Shown here: positions 11,839 through 23,116 of the stretch, one piece after another | How positions within the stretch are numbered: the first letter of the stretch is position 1 | Layout of the letters: each line of letters starts with the position of its first letter | Made by a program: the position numbers and the translations under genes | Source of the DNA: Ptychodera flava | Lineage: Eukaryota > Hemichordata > Enteropneusta > Ptychoderidae | Assembly: GCF_041260155.1 (NCBI RefSeq) | Contig: NC_091933.1 | Location: 38,170,293-38,234,292, forward strand | DNA: 64,000 bases | Direction: 5' to 3' | The notes under the pieces: model-generated | What the model was told of the DNA's origin: nothing | What the model saw: only the letters and a program-made list of their open reading frames with translations | Database searches by the model: none

Positions 11839-14800
11839 GTTAGTCACACAGGTTTCATACAAAAGAAACAAATCAAGTGGATATTGCTTCGTCATTGAAG
11901 GAAAGGAAAAGCTGAGAAAAACAAGGCTTTTTAAAAAGTTCTTTACAAGAATGTTTTGACAGTCACTGTTGCATAGTGTGCAATGACCAAAATAGCGATC
12001 AGATATATACTAGGAACTGGTATCTCCAAGGTATATACCCAGAACATATTAACTTGAACTCTGGTATGAATTTTTGTATGACACATTGTGCGTTGTGTCT
12101 ATATATCGTTTTCTTCCTCTATGTCGACCTGTTGGCGGGAATGGAAGACGGATGGAGATAAAGTTAACATGATTTTACTGGTTCGAGAATATTCGTAGTT
12201 AGCACAGTCGCTCGAGAGCTATTCAGCTCTGGGACTATTCGCCCATAGACGAGTATACAGAAGCGAGAAATACCCCAAGTCAGGAAACAGAATGGCTATA
12301 AAAACCGCGCCATGTAACATTTTGTGTCCGATTTCACTGTGAAAATTAGCAAGTTCATCTATCATGCAACCGTCGATCGTTCCCTATCATTCTAAAATGT
12401 CATACCTGATACTTTATCTGATTCAAAAACGCTTGTTTCGTGTGATTTTCGGCCGAATTCGACGGACACCTCGCCAAAACCTGGGGGGTGAGCAACATTC
12501 CGGTCACCTCTTGGGTACCTCCACTTTACTGACGTTGGCGCCGCCTACCCATGAGGGATGACTGGAATGTTGCTCACGTTTATGTTTTGGCCAGGTGTCT
12601 CTCGAACTCGGCCGAAAATCACAGGAAATGAGCATTTTGTAAGCAGATGAAGTATCAGGTATGAATTTTCGTGTGATTTTCGGCCCAGTTCAGAAGACAC
12701 GTCGCTAAAACATAAGGCATGAACAACCCTCCAGTCACCCCTCATGGGTACGCTGCGCTAACGTCAGTAAAGTGGAGGTGCCCAACGTCCACTGTAAGGT
12801 GACCGGAATGTTGCTCACGCTTATGTTTTAGCGACGTGTCCGTCGAATTCGGCCGAAAATCACACGAAACGAGCGTTTGTGAAGCAAATCAAGTACCAGG
12901 TATGAATTTTGAGAATGATAGGGAACGGTCGACGGTTACATGATAGATGAACTTGCTACTTTTCACGTTAAAATCGAACGTCGAAGATGACATGGTGGCA
13001 CAATCCCTATACGAAATAGCCATTTCATTTCCTGACTTGGGGTATTTCTCGCTTCTGTATACTCGTCTATGGGGCGAATAGTCCCAGAGCTGAATAGCTC
13101 TCGAGCGACTGTGGTAGTTAGCTATGAGTCCTGACACCCACAGGCAGCTCAATCCAAAACCGCACTGGAGAAGGCGTGGAAATTGTTCTTCATTAGTCAA
13201 AGATAATTACTAAAGAGAGATGAACAATCTGCTTACTGGACTGTGTTGTCAAACACTTCTCTTTGCTGACAAAGTTCATGTAGCTTTTAATTAATTCATG
13301 ATTGCGCCATTATTCCAGGGTATCAAGATTGCGAAAATGTAGAAGATCTTGAAAAAGTCAAACCGGATGAAGTCGATGATAAAGAAACTGACACAGGTAT
13401 ATGAAAAACATTTTAAGCAAAATGTTAAATACGAACACAATTGTAAGCGTATCCGCAAATCAAACAGCATGTATGAAAATAGAGTATGAGGTAGTGGTGG
13501 ACTCCCTGTTGTGAATTTGAAGTTTTACAAGGTCTGTGTTCCTAAGGGATAGTCCGTTAATATGTTAGATGGATTAGAAGATTGAAAGAGCATTTTCTTA
13601 TTTCCTTCCCCACTTAGAACTTTTTTTCACCTTGGATGGAATTTTTTTTTACTACCTCTCCCAGACGAATTCTCTTTCCCCGAGTGCATCTCATTGGCAA
13701 TATTCGCTTTTCTTTTCGTCGGAACGTGTTTCTTTACATGGCATAAAATGTGTAACTGCACAAAGTTGACTCTGATTGTAGGCGTGAAAAATCTGCTTCA
13801 GCAAGTTGGAAAGACAATATAGTAGCAGTCTGTCATGCAGTAAAATTAATGAAGGCCGATACGATGATTACAAAAGAAGCTTTTGAAGATTCAGTCAGTG
13901 AAAAGGAGATCAAAGTACCACTATTCAGCAAGTAAGTTTATTCTGGTGGTAAAAGCATCGAGATAGAACCAGACAAAGCCTGGAAGAACCGCAAAATACA
14001 CAGACAGGAGATAAATTATACGCACTGAAATGGCACAAATATCCCAACTGCTGGAGAGGTCAAACAAGGAGTGTCCCGGTCCCGACACTGAAAATGCTGA
14101 ATATTACAATTTAAAATTGAGGCATTTGGTGGCCATTTTGGAATGTTTTGAACGTGCAGGTTTCATAAAGATTCAAAGATATAGTATAAAATGATGTCTT
14201 GGTATTACGTTGCTTAGAGACAAGAGAATATCCTAATTGGAAAAATCCTATTAGAAGCAATGGCTTAAACTGACGTGGGTTTTTTTCAGCGCCCCTTTAC
14301 TAATGCCGAGAAATCCAAATGCACCTTCTATAATGCTATAAATAGTCCAACCCTAACAGTTAGCAGCAACTGGTCAATAAATACAAGGAAGGTTGTTAAA
14401 CACACACTTTTTTATTGGCTGGAATTATGTTACAGATACTCTCGAAGACGAAGTGGTCCACATGTCTTTTCCAAATTTTCTGATCTACCTATAATTTATA
14501 CAAAATGCCATGATTCTGGTATTTACAATGATTTTTTATCCGTCACTAAGTTTGGTGCAGAAATTTAGCCATTCCTACCTCAATCATTGTTTTCGTTTAT
14601 TTTCTCTTTTTTTGGTAAGACCATTCAGGATATGTGAAATTCCTTTGGAGACCGGTCCCTGCTCACCCGGAGACCTTAATTGTTGTCCATGCACCGTTCG
14701 ATCAGAAAGAGCTGACTGTTGCAAAAACATTTGCCAAGTTCTTTAAGTCTCATCTTGGAGAAAAAAGCATTGTGGAAGCTGTAGACATCTCAGACTATAC

Positions 14801-16067
14801 TAGTGAGGAGGTCAATGTGGAGAAAATCGGTAACGCCGACAGAATAATATTGGTTGCCTCAAAAAAACTGAGAATACTATGTGGAAATGGCGGGCAAAGC
14901 AACAGAGAAGCACCGGATAATGTAATATTGGACTTGATCTATCGCGTCTTGAACGTATCGAGACAGCCTGGGCATGACCGAGTTTTTGCGACGTATTTCA
15001 AATATAGCACGGAGGAAGAGTTTCCGAGCAAACTGATCCCGAAGTTTGGTCGCGTGTACAGGCTCGATTTTACCAAACTGGAAACTGTAGAGACCTTCTT
15101 TGGTAGATTATTGCACAAGAAAGGGACAGTCTCCTTCCCGGCCATCAGAAACGGTGATGACGGCGGCGTAGGAGTCAAGCTCCGCAGAGAAATTGAAGAC
15201 GCCGTGCGACGTAAGAAGACCGTTTCGCTGATGACGAGGCTTATTAGGCACGGGGAAAGTATGGGATTCTGCGAGAGTAAGTATCATTGATATTTTGAGT
15301 ATCATATAGTGCAAGAATATGCGCCACTGATTGGCGAGCTGACGTTAGGAAATTCGGCATAAACTTTTGGAGTGGAACGCCAACTGCAGTTCCGAACAGA
15401 ACAAACAATAAAATTAAAGATTTATTATACTTATTCTACAATCATATTGTCTCTCTATAGCTTCCATGATTAAAGTTCATTCGATTTATCTACCTCGCTT
15501 AATCTTTGTAAACATAGAAGTTGTGTTCATTATTTTACAATTGGCGCTTTTGCTTTATCATCAGGCGATTTTCAGAAAACTTGTTTGGATATCTTTCGCC
15601 AAGAGAGATTGATTACTCGTGAAGAGTGTCAGCTGGTACAACAAGAATGTACACTGACCAACAAGGTTGACACGCTGCAGAGACTTGTAAACAACAAGGC
15701 CATGCCAATCGTTCCAGAGTACCAAAAGCTTATTGACGTGTGGAAAGATAATATGCCGAATGACGGACCTAAGAAATATTTGCTTAGAAATAGAATCACA
15801 TTCATCGAGGGAATTATGTGCATAGGACCTCTGCTGGATAAGTTACGGCAGGCGAAAGTGATCAGTTATAATGTTGCTAGCGGTGTTCAAAATGAGAGGA
15901 CAGAGGAAGATAAAGTACGGCGCCTACTGGACGAATTGCCGAATACCCGAAAGGCTGTATCAGAGTTCCGCGAAATTTTGAGGAAGGACTACCCATGGCT
16001 GGCAGATATGATAGAATCAGATAGCAGCGAGGAGGAAGAGGGCGATGACAGCAAAACAAGCATCTAG
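11746..16067 (+). CDS. SEFIR-CARD-CARD adaptor-like protein, gene 1 (spliced)
   Basis: Four exons join in one frame, each junction in phase 1: 11746-11838, 13319-13396, 14629-15276 and 15565-16067 (stop TAG). Each has an AG acceptor behind a pyrimidine tract and a GT donor; the internal exons are multiples of three. With the proposed start exon at 4941-4944 the protein is 441 residues: acidic leader (1-58), SEFIR-like domain (about 65-240), two CARD-like domains (about 276-335 and 345-425) and an acidic Ser/Glu tail. No membrane segment or signal peptide is seen, so a cytoplasmic adaptor is likely. SEFIR domains pair with each other in IL-17 receptor/Act1 signalling and CARDs assemble death-fold complexes; the combined role is inference. 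A paralogue lies at 35550-40159. Exon calls are strong, domain names good, the far 5' end uncertain. Confidence 0.78.
12203..13113. mobile_element. Foldback element with four alternating internal blocks
   Basis: Outer arms of about 190 bases begin CACAGTCGCTCGAGAGC and are flanked by GTAGTTAG (12195-12202 and 13114-13121). Inside are four copies of a roughly 70-base block containing TTTTCGGCC(GA)ATTC and GCAACATTCC, in alternating orientation, near 12430, 12560, 12670 and 12800. The 8-base duplication and CA...TG ends fit a hAT-like foldback. It is in the intron just before gene 1 exon 3. Confidence 0.8.
13319..13396 (+). CDS. Gene 1 exon 3: acidic linker
   Basis: The exon is 78 bases (26 codons), phase 1 in and out, with acceptor ATTCCAG and donor GTATAT. 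It encodes an Asp/Glu/Lys-rich segment leading directly into the SEFIR exon. It starts 205 bases after the right end of the foldback element at 12203-13113, which lies in the preceding intron. Confidence 0.65.
14629..15276 (+). CDS. Gene 1 exon 4: SEFIR-like domain
   Basis: This 648-base exon (216 codons, phase 1 in and out) encodes an alpha/beta fold with SEFIR hallmarks: a first strand TLIVVHAPFDQ, a helix with paired Lys/Phe (AKTFAKFFKSHL), a central ADRIILVASK strand-loop, a later FATYFKYSTEEEFPSKLI segment, and a final VYRLDF strand followed by a helix. Order and spacing match SEFIR rather than a classical TIR domain, and there is no TIR BB-loop signature. It ends in a LIRHGESMGF motif shared with the second gene (LIDRGKSVGF). 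The donor is A/GTAAGT. SEFIR domains act by homotypic contact in IL-17-type signalling; partners here are unknown. Confidence 0.78.
15565..16067 (+). CDS. Gene 1 exon 5: two CARD-like domains and acidic tail
   Basis: The terminal exon starts after acceptor TCATCAG in phase 1 and runs 167 codons to TAG. The first unit (IFRQERLITREECQLVQQE, then a TLTNKVDTLQRLV helix) fits the CARD pattern of a leucine-rich helix, an 'LITxEEC' turn and a 'T...KvdtL..Lv..K' helix. The second has the same pattern in clearer form: LLDKLRQAKVIS, then a T-E-E-D-K-V-R-R-L-L-D-E-L-P motif and an F..IL helix. The last 17 residues are mostly Ser, Glu and Asp. A possible 5' splice site (AGAG/GTAAGG, phase 1) lies 16 bases after the stop codon, at the edge of a transposon. 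Confidence 0.75.
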
Positions 16068-16685
16068 ACTATCATGTCAAGAGGTAAGGCTGCGTTCACA
16101 AAGAACGGGGGGGGGAGGCTGGAGGAATTCAGGGGGATTCGAAAATTTTGGGGGTAGTAGAGGGGGGACTTGAAAATTTTGCTCTACCTGTAGGAGGGGG
16201 ACATGAAAATTTTTGGTTCCCTTTTGTGTTTTATATTTTCCATTCCAAGTTTTTGTAGGTACTTTAACGAAAAATGAATACCATTTTTATGTCATCAAAA
16301 TGTTGTAATGTTAGTAATAATTTAACAAAATCTAGAACCATTTTATCACATTTCATGACTTTTATCTCGAAAAAATCTAAACGTGTGATTTGTCGTAAAA
16401 AAACAAACGAGCCTCGTGAATACAGTTTCTTGCTATCTCCCTACAGCATGCTCAAACACACAATATTTAGTATGTCGACAAAGCCTGTATATATAAATAT
16501 AAATATGTATTTGGTGATAATTTAATTGGAGTCCAGACTGACAGTCAGTTGTCAGTGATACAAATGCATGATACACGTACATAGGCTGTGATAGCAAGCT
16601 GAATACTAGACATTATTACATATGTACCACAGATTACTTGCTTCGGAGCGCGCGCGTACTACCGGTATTTGCACTGCAGTGCAAT

Positions 16686-16730
16686 ACCACAGAGTAATAT
16701 CATAGTCTGTCTATGATATTACTCTGTGGT
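16686..16730. repeat. Perfect 20-base palindrome arms, 5-base loop
   Basis: Arms 16686-16705 and 16711-16730 are exact inverted copies around TCTGT. The recombinase reading frame begins in the right arm, so the palindrome may mark the recombination point that truncated it. Confidence 0.85.
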
Positions 16731-16768
16731 CAAGTGTACAGAGCGGTGTTTGGTTTCGGACGCAGCCG

Positions 16769-17302
16769 ATGGGACGCAACAAGATCGACACCATTATGAA
16801 ACGTATGTGCACAGCCGCTGGTCTCGAGGGCAAGTTGACGAACCACAGTGCCAGGAAAACGTCGATAACCCGTTTACTACACGCAGGGGTTCCGCCAAAC
16901 ACAGTGGCTCAGTTGAGCGGCCACAAGAACGTAAATAGCCTGAACAGATACGCGATCGCCTCCGAAGACCAGCAGAAGCAGATGAGCGATATTTTAACCG
17001 GCGCCCGTTCGAAATATGAGCCACAGCAACAGAGTCATGACCGGGCGCTCCTACCTATTGAAACGCCGCCGCTTTCAGGTAAAGCCATTCTTAATAATCC
17101 GGTCCCGAGTAACTCGTCACAGCAAGCAAGCAGTGCTGTCGCGGGCATGTTTGCCAACGCAACCATTACTGGCGGAACTTTTAATTTCAATTTCAACGTA
17201 GCAGGGAACACGTCCACCGCAAATTGTGACCACCATTCCATCGAAAATCCCCCTACCAAGAGACGACGTCCTATGGTTTTGTATGATTCGGACGATGAGT
17301 AG
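16769..17302 (+). pseudogene. Truncated Crypton-like tyrosine recombinase
   Basis: The open frame runs upstream of this ATG into the palindrome at 16686-16730 (about 16727), so the true start is lost. About 190 residues remain, the C-terminal half of a tyrosine recombinase: GVWFRTQPMGRN, then NHSARKTSITRLL (His-x-x-Arg), LSGHKN (second His) and NRYAIAS (catalytic Tyr). This matches the Crypton/DUF3504-type recombinase domains found in animal genomes. A non-catalytic tail with an FNFNFNV stretch follows. The N-terminal half, with the first catalytic Arg, is absent, so it is unlikely to act alone. It lies within the TAA-flanked element 16088-19173. Confidence 0.72.
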
Positions 17303-17954
17303 CTCTCTGAGATCGGTGACTTTCAAGTGACCCTTTCATTTTTCAATAGATTTACTTGCTTTAGACATAATAGAACTCTTCATATGTTTAAAACTTCCTT
17401 ACGTTATCTTTACCGTGTAATGTTTGTTCGGTACGCGGTCAGTTTTCGATTGTTTACACTGCACTGAATATCAGTGTCGATGCCGTCCGTCGCCAATATT
17501 TGCGTTAAAAAATGTTGTCATGTTGACCAAAGATTGCTGCTTTGTTGATATTTATGTAATAATTGTAATTCATGTTTATTGACCATGTTGATTAAAATTT
17601 TCAAAGGAATGTAAGTCTTTTGTTTCATTACTTTTCCCGGACCACCAGCCTTTGAACGCGGAATGAAACCCTGCCTTTTGTCACTACTGGGTGAGCTAAT
17701 ACTTGACCTTGTGACCTGTAAATAAGTAAACAGCTTTATCCAATCAAAAGTGGGAATGCAGGACTCCTAGCCAATGAAAAGTCAATGACATCATCGTAGT
17801 GGCGCCTCTTCACAAAACAGCGTAAACAATGAATATCATTCCGCAGAACTCTGCTGGGTTAGGTTGTGCGGTCGCATATCTTTCGTTTTACAGGCGGTTT
17901 CAGATTTATTTTTCGGTTTATTCTCAAAGTAAAATTAAAACATATGTAATAATA

Positions 17955-18144
17955 ACAGAACCCCACGGCTAGAGAGTGCAAGCATTCCGTACTGGGGGTA
18001 TTTGCACTCGTGCTGGAGGTGTATTCTTGCTGCCCTCGCACTCGCTATCGCTCGTGCGAGGACTGGCGCAAGAATACACCTCCAGCAACTCGTGCAAATA
18101 CCCCCAGTACGGAATGCTTGCACTCTCTAGCCGTGGGGTTCTGT
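17955..18144. repeat. Long near-perfect hairpin
   Basis: Arms 17955-18030 and 18068-18144 are about 76 bases each and almost identical when inverted. The loop itself contains a smaller inverted repeat (CCTCGCAC and GTGCGAGG). It lies inside the 3.1-kb element and encodes nothing recognisable; probably a nested foldback insertion. Confidence 0.8.
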
Positions 18145-19173
18145 CATAATTCAACATATATGCTGTAGGGAGTAGAACAAGAACGCAGTTGTAAAACTGA
18201 ACAAAAATATTGCCAAAATTATCGAAGTTAATACGGCTACTGCCTACGGGTAGTGTCACTATCATTAATGCTCTGCTACTGCAGTGTCACTGTCACTGCA
18301 TACCTGAACAGTGAGAGATAGCTGTGACTCTGATTAGTAGTTGAAGAATAGTTTGGGTCAAATGACGCTCATGACAGTGAAACATAATTGTACACAAGAT
18401 CAGGCCAGAGAGCAACACATGCAAGAACACATAGAATTTTTTGAATTCTTGCATATGAGAATAATCAAATATTAAAGAAAAAAGATGGGGTCACCATGCT
18501 TGATTTTCTAAATTTTCACATTCTTGTTATGAAATGATACAGAAGTAAAACTTTGAACAGTAAAGACTATAAGAAAAAAATATGTCACCAAATGGAATTA
18601 TTTATTTTTTAACCAAATTTGCAATTATTACACCCAAAATTTCAGAGATTAAAACATTTATTTGATGGAATATTTTAAGCTTCCAGTAATGTCAATTTTG
18701 AGTAGCATCTAATTCATATATGTCTTGTAGTTTTGAAACAATTTTTGGTAGGTCACTGTGCAATATGGCAATTAGCCAGAATTCACAATTTGCCTACTCT
18801 CTCATGATTGTCATTTTGTGTGCTCTTCAGCAGGAGCAATTGACCTGGCCAGAGTTGGATTAACTCAAGTTGGCTTTTAGATCAATAAATCTAAAAAAGT
18901 TCACTGATGCAATATGACTATACAAAGTGCTAATACAGGTAGTGTTGAACACCTGTGAGCGGAACGGCGCAATACATGTTTATTTTTTCTGCGCTCACAT
19001 CCTTTACAAACATGCGGGCCTGTGATAGTTGGGGGGACTTGAAAAATTTAGACCATATAGAGGGGGGCATTTGAAAATTTTTCAGGGTACTTAGGGTGGA
19101 TCTGAAAAAAATAAGATTTCAATCGAGATTCCTCCAGCCCCCCCCCCCCTAATCGTTATTTGTGAACGCAGCC

Positions 19174-22100
19174 TAAGCTTAAATTTTACTTCCTATCTGA
19201 GTACATGAGCAATTAGCAACGGACTGTGAAAGAAGAAACTTTTGTGTAATTTGCTTTTATTATGCGAGGTTCAGTGACGTCATTATTACATCATTGTCTT
19301 GAGTGAGCGCTATATGATGATAAAACGTTAAATTGTGCAGTTACTACGATAATTGTTTCTACTGTAAAAAGTATTTCTAAAGAGTTTTGCTTGGCACGTC
19401 ACCAACTTTGCATAGAAGCTTCTGATAATAACCCAATGTGCAATCCCTTGCACAGCTTTTCTGTACATAATCAGCACCAAGCTACATCTAGATTACATTT
19501 CGCAGAATTTGCGGTGGTTCTCGGGAGGTAGGTCTTTTGTCTGTTGTCATGCATGGGCGTACTGTTTGTGACTTACGCTACTATACTGCCGATGCAATGA
19601 GCCATTGTCGACTTTCAAACCAGATATAAACTGAAAATGCTGACGTGTTTCAGTAAATTGCAAACCTTTGCCACATGTATGCAACTTCATTGAAAGTGTT
19701 ATTATCAACATTATGAACTATGTTCATCACAGATTAATTCCAAAGAACACTAAATATACAAATATGTAAATAGCTTAAAAAAATACTTAATTTTTACACT
19801 GCTGTCATTATCTCAACACTTTACATAGCAAGTAAAATTGCCTTTGGGCAGGTCCTTCAAGTATATATGCCAAACTGTGAAAGCTCATTTGATATGCAAA
19901 GTCAATTAGCTTACATGAAAATGCAAATATCTTTCACTAATACAACATAATTATCTCAGCAATATACGTAGCAAATTTCATAAACTTATTTAGAGTCCTT
20001 CCAGTTTTATATCCCCGATTGAGAAAGTTAGTTAAATATGCAAATTCGTAACTTTCTGATGTGAAAGTGCTAAACAACCTTCATCAATATTTTATCATAG
20101 TATCATCAATTATTATGTCAATTATCAAACGTCTATAAATACATAGATTTTGCTAGTTTTGTATTGAAAAAGTATCACATAGTTTCCTCATAGACTACCA
20201 TGTATATTGAATCAACATTACCAATTAAATCCAAATACCAAATATTTGTACACACAATCACTTTTTACCTGCCACTGCAAGCAACATACATTTACATGAA
20301 TCACCAAACAGGTGTAAATGTACAGATATAATTTGTTTTAATGGAAATATGAATAGTTTGCCAAATACACTCCCAGCTATTATGATTTGATATTTTAAGA
20401 CGAAACACTATATCAGCCACATTTTGCCTCCTAATAGTTGCACAAAAAATGGTGAACCTCCGCAAAAGCCTCCAGAGGTGTTTTATGTGTATCTTTACTC
20501 ACGCAATTTGGGGGGAGGGTCATGAAATTTTGTCATCTTAAAAAGGGGGTCATCAATGTTTTAGTGCAATGGAGAGGGGTTCACTTATTTTGACTGATTC
20601 ACAGGAAGAATTTGCCGGCCCACCCCCGGCCATCATGACCAACTGAACACTCCCTAAACAAACAGTGATTGCACTCTATGAAGCTTAACTGGTATACGAA
20701 CAAACAGTGAACGCACACTAAAAAACTTAATTTCAAACACTTACGTTACGTTGTTTATCTATATGAGACGTGACTTGGGATAGGCTAGTGTGATATTAGC
20801 TGAAATTTTAACTTTTGAGGGTCTCATTGTCAATAAATTCTAAAGTTCTGTTTTGCCAACGATAGTGATTTATAGTTTGAAAACAATGGGACTCGAAATG
20901 ACCTCATGAGACCGGCCATAATACTTTGTCTGTCTTTGGACCACTGACGACTTTTACCTCAGTCTGAACTCGTCTGGCCTTTAATACCCTGAACGTTTGT
21001 TGTTTTCTTGCATTGCAGACAAACACTGTACTTTCATAGGAAACTTCATCCCAGGAAGTTGAGTGGAAAATCTCGCCTTGCTGCACTGCTGCTTATCGAT
21101 TATCAGTTGAGGACATCGTGCTGAAAACAGTGGTCCGATATTTTCCCGATACGAGGAAACGGCCGAACAAGGGATTGATAACCGTTACCTTGGAGACAAA
21201 TATAATTGCAAACAATAGACAAATGAAGTAACGAAGTACCGCCGGGAAAGTGCCATTCTTTTTTTATTGGAGAAACTTCCCTATTTTCACGTAAATAGTT
21301 ACACACGTTGTTCATAAACAATTTTATCAGGGAACTCATCCAGAAAGTTTTGACAATATCCTCTGCTTCTCTTTCCAATCTGGTCAGCCACATGTCAGTA
21401 CACTGAAGACGATACAAGACGATTAATGACACTTCTTAGACAACAACCTAAGAGATGTACAACTGTATTTACAAGTATACTAAGGAACAGCTTTGCTACT
21501 TAGCCACGCAAACACATCCACATACCTCAAATTAATAGTCATTTACTTCTTTTTTATAGAGTTTACACCTCTTTGACATGTATAAACAACTTGTCTCACC
21601 TCAATAAGATGAGAAAAAAATAGTCAATATTCTAAAGAATGGCGATCGGTCACACCAAAGGTATTTTTCACTGTTGTTATTTACGATAAATGGTAAATGG
21701 TGAACTTTCAGTGACCGTTTTTCAGTCACGGTGAAACGGTGAAAATACACACGTAAAGCAGTATTAAATACTTTAAGCACAGATACTTGTATTTAACTCA
21801 AGAATCGCACTGAAATGTGCAGCTAATACCATTGAAGATTAATAAGTCTTTATTTACATTCCTGAACTACTGTAAAAACATGCGTGGGTGTAGACAGGTA
21901 ACTCAGACCCAGCGAATCATGGTGTTTCGCAATATTCTTTGAGAAAAGACATGCAAGTCACAGTGGAAAACTTTAACGTTTGCTTCCTGTAGGCAGAACA
22001 AATTCAAATCATGCCATACAAGAGCACTATCTCCAGTTGTGAATCTGTTTAATAACGGTCATATGGTTTAATATTTATATTTATCGGAAAAAAATAAACA

Positions 22101-22216
22101 TGGCATCGGCAATACTATTTAAAGTAATTTCATTGTACATGCCTTTGTGTTCTCGTCATAGATTTGTAACAAGGTGTGTGTATTAGTGTCATTCCATATG
22201 AAATTGTGACATCGGT
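19174..22216. other. Intergenic, no gene recognised
   Basis: A+T-rich sequence of the dispersed-repeat type (many short ATGCAAAT stretches, 19800-20400) and a G-rich block near 20505-20640 resembling the subterminal part of the 3.1-kb element. Small minus-strand open frames at 20904-21086 and 21103-21432 have no supporting splice pattern. Confidence 0.5.
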
Positions 22217-22536
22217 ATGTATGCATGTATGTATGTATGTATGTATGTATGTATGTATGTATGTATGTATGTATGTATGTATGTATGTATGTATGTATGT
22301 ATGTATGTATGTATGTATGTATGTATGTATGTATGTATGTATGTATGTATGTATGTATGTATGTATGTATGTATGTATGTATGTATGTATGTATGTATGT
22401 ATGTATGTATGTATGTATGTATGTATGTATGTATGAATGCATGCATGCATGCATGCATGCATGCATGCATGCATGCATGCATGCATGTATGTATGTATGT
22501 ATGTATGTATGTATGTATGTATGTATGTATGTATGT
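22217..22536. repeat. (ATGT)n - (ATGC)n - (ATGT)n mosaic microsatellite
   Basis: About 215 bases of ATGT, then about 50 of ATGC, then about 50 of ATGT. The long open frames on both strands are periodic repeat translation, not genes. Confidence 0.95.
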
Positions 22537-23112
22537 ACATGTGTGTGTGAGCTCATTGCATATGTACAGTAACTGTTAAATTCTGATGGTCCTTGCTGTA
22601 AGTATAGCCCTATTCTTATGTAAATTGAGCTTTAAGGACTGGCAACAGCATCAATCACACGGTAACAATATGCTATCTTTGACGTAGTGGGAATTTCCTT
22701 AATCCAGTTCAACACGGAAGTTATTGCACCTATTTTGGTCCAACTATTGTCCCTCTATACGGACCGTGGTCTAACCAAATCGTTGAAGTAGGACGTTACA
22801 ATGTCATCGTCTCCCTCCCCATGACAGTGTCGCTTAAAACAATGGTTTCTGCGGTTGTGTTTCACCGTTGTGGTAAAGCAAACGCGCTGTGAGCACCGCA
22901 AGAGCGGGACATTACGAATACGCCTCACAGCCACATCTCAGAATCCTGATTTCCCGCAACCGTGTTTTTTTCCAACACCGACACTTGGTCCAATCACGGT
23001 TGTGTGCGATGAACGGGTGAGTTGGGTAGCACGGGGACTACATTAAAAAACGGAACTAACCGTACTGCAATGTGCAATCCTGGAGTACTACTCTGCTCAG
23101 CGAAAAAATAAT

Positions 23113-23116
23113 ATGG
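23113..23116 (+). CDS. Possible start exon of gene 2 (ATG G, then donor)
   Basis: AAT ATG G is followed directly by GTGAGT, the same arrangement as the proposed start exon of gene 1. It leaves phase 1 and can join any of the phase-1 exons downstream (29219, 30316 or 35550). Only motif and phase support it. Confidence 0.3.

Larger units (their letters stand above)
16088..19173. mobile_element. 3.1-kb TIR element with TAA target duplication
   Basis: The ends are inverted copies: GGCTGCGTTCACAAA, one mismatch, then AACG, followed by a G run and GGCTGGAGGAAT. Both sides are flanked by TAA (16085-16087 and 19174-19176). A 3-base TAA/TTA duplication is typical of PIF/Harbinger elements, so a non-autonomous Harbinger-like element is the best guess. 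Contents: a truncated tyrosine recombinase, a 45-base palindrome, a 190-base hairpin (17955-18144) and G-rich subterminal blocks. No DDE transposase is visible. It sits 20 bases after gene 1's stop codon. Confidence 0.7.

Noticed and set aside
16769..17302. Possible prophage integrase
   Set aside because: The catalytic motifs are of tyrosine-recombinase type, but the context is eukaryotic and the flanking motifs match Crypton-type domains.
22119..22579. Long open frames on both strands over the ATGT tract
   Set aside because: Periodic translation of a tetranucleotide repeat (for example MYVCMYVC), open in several frames at once. The same holds for 39856-40101 and 51657-52261.
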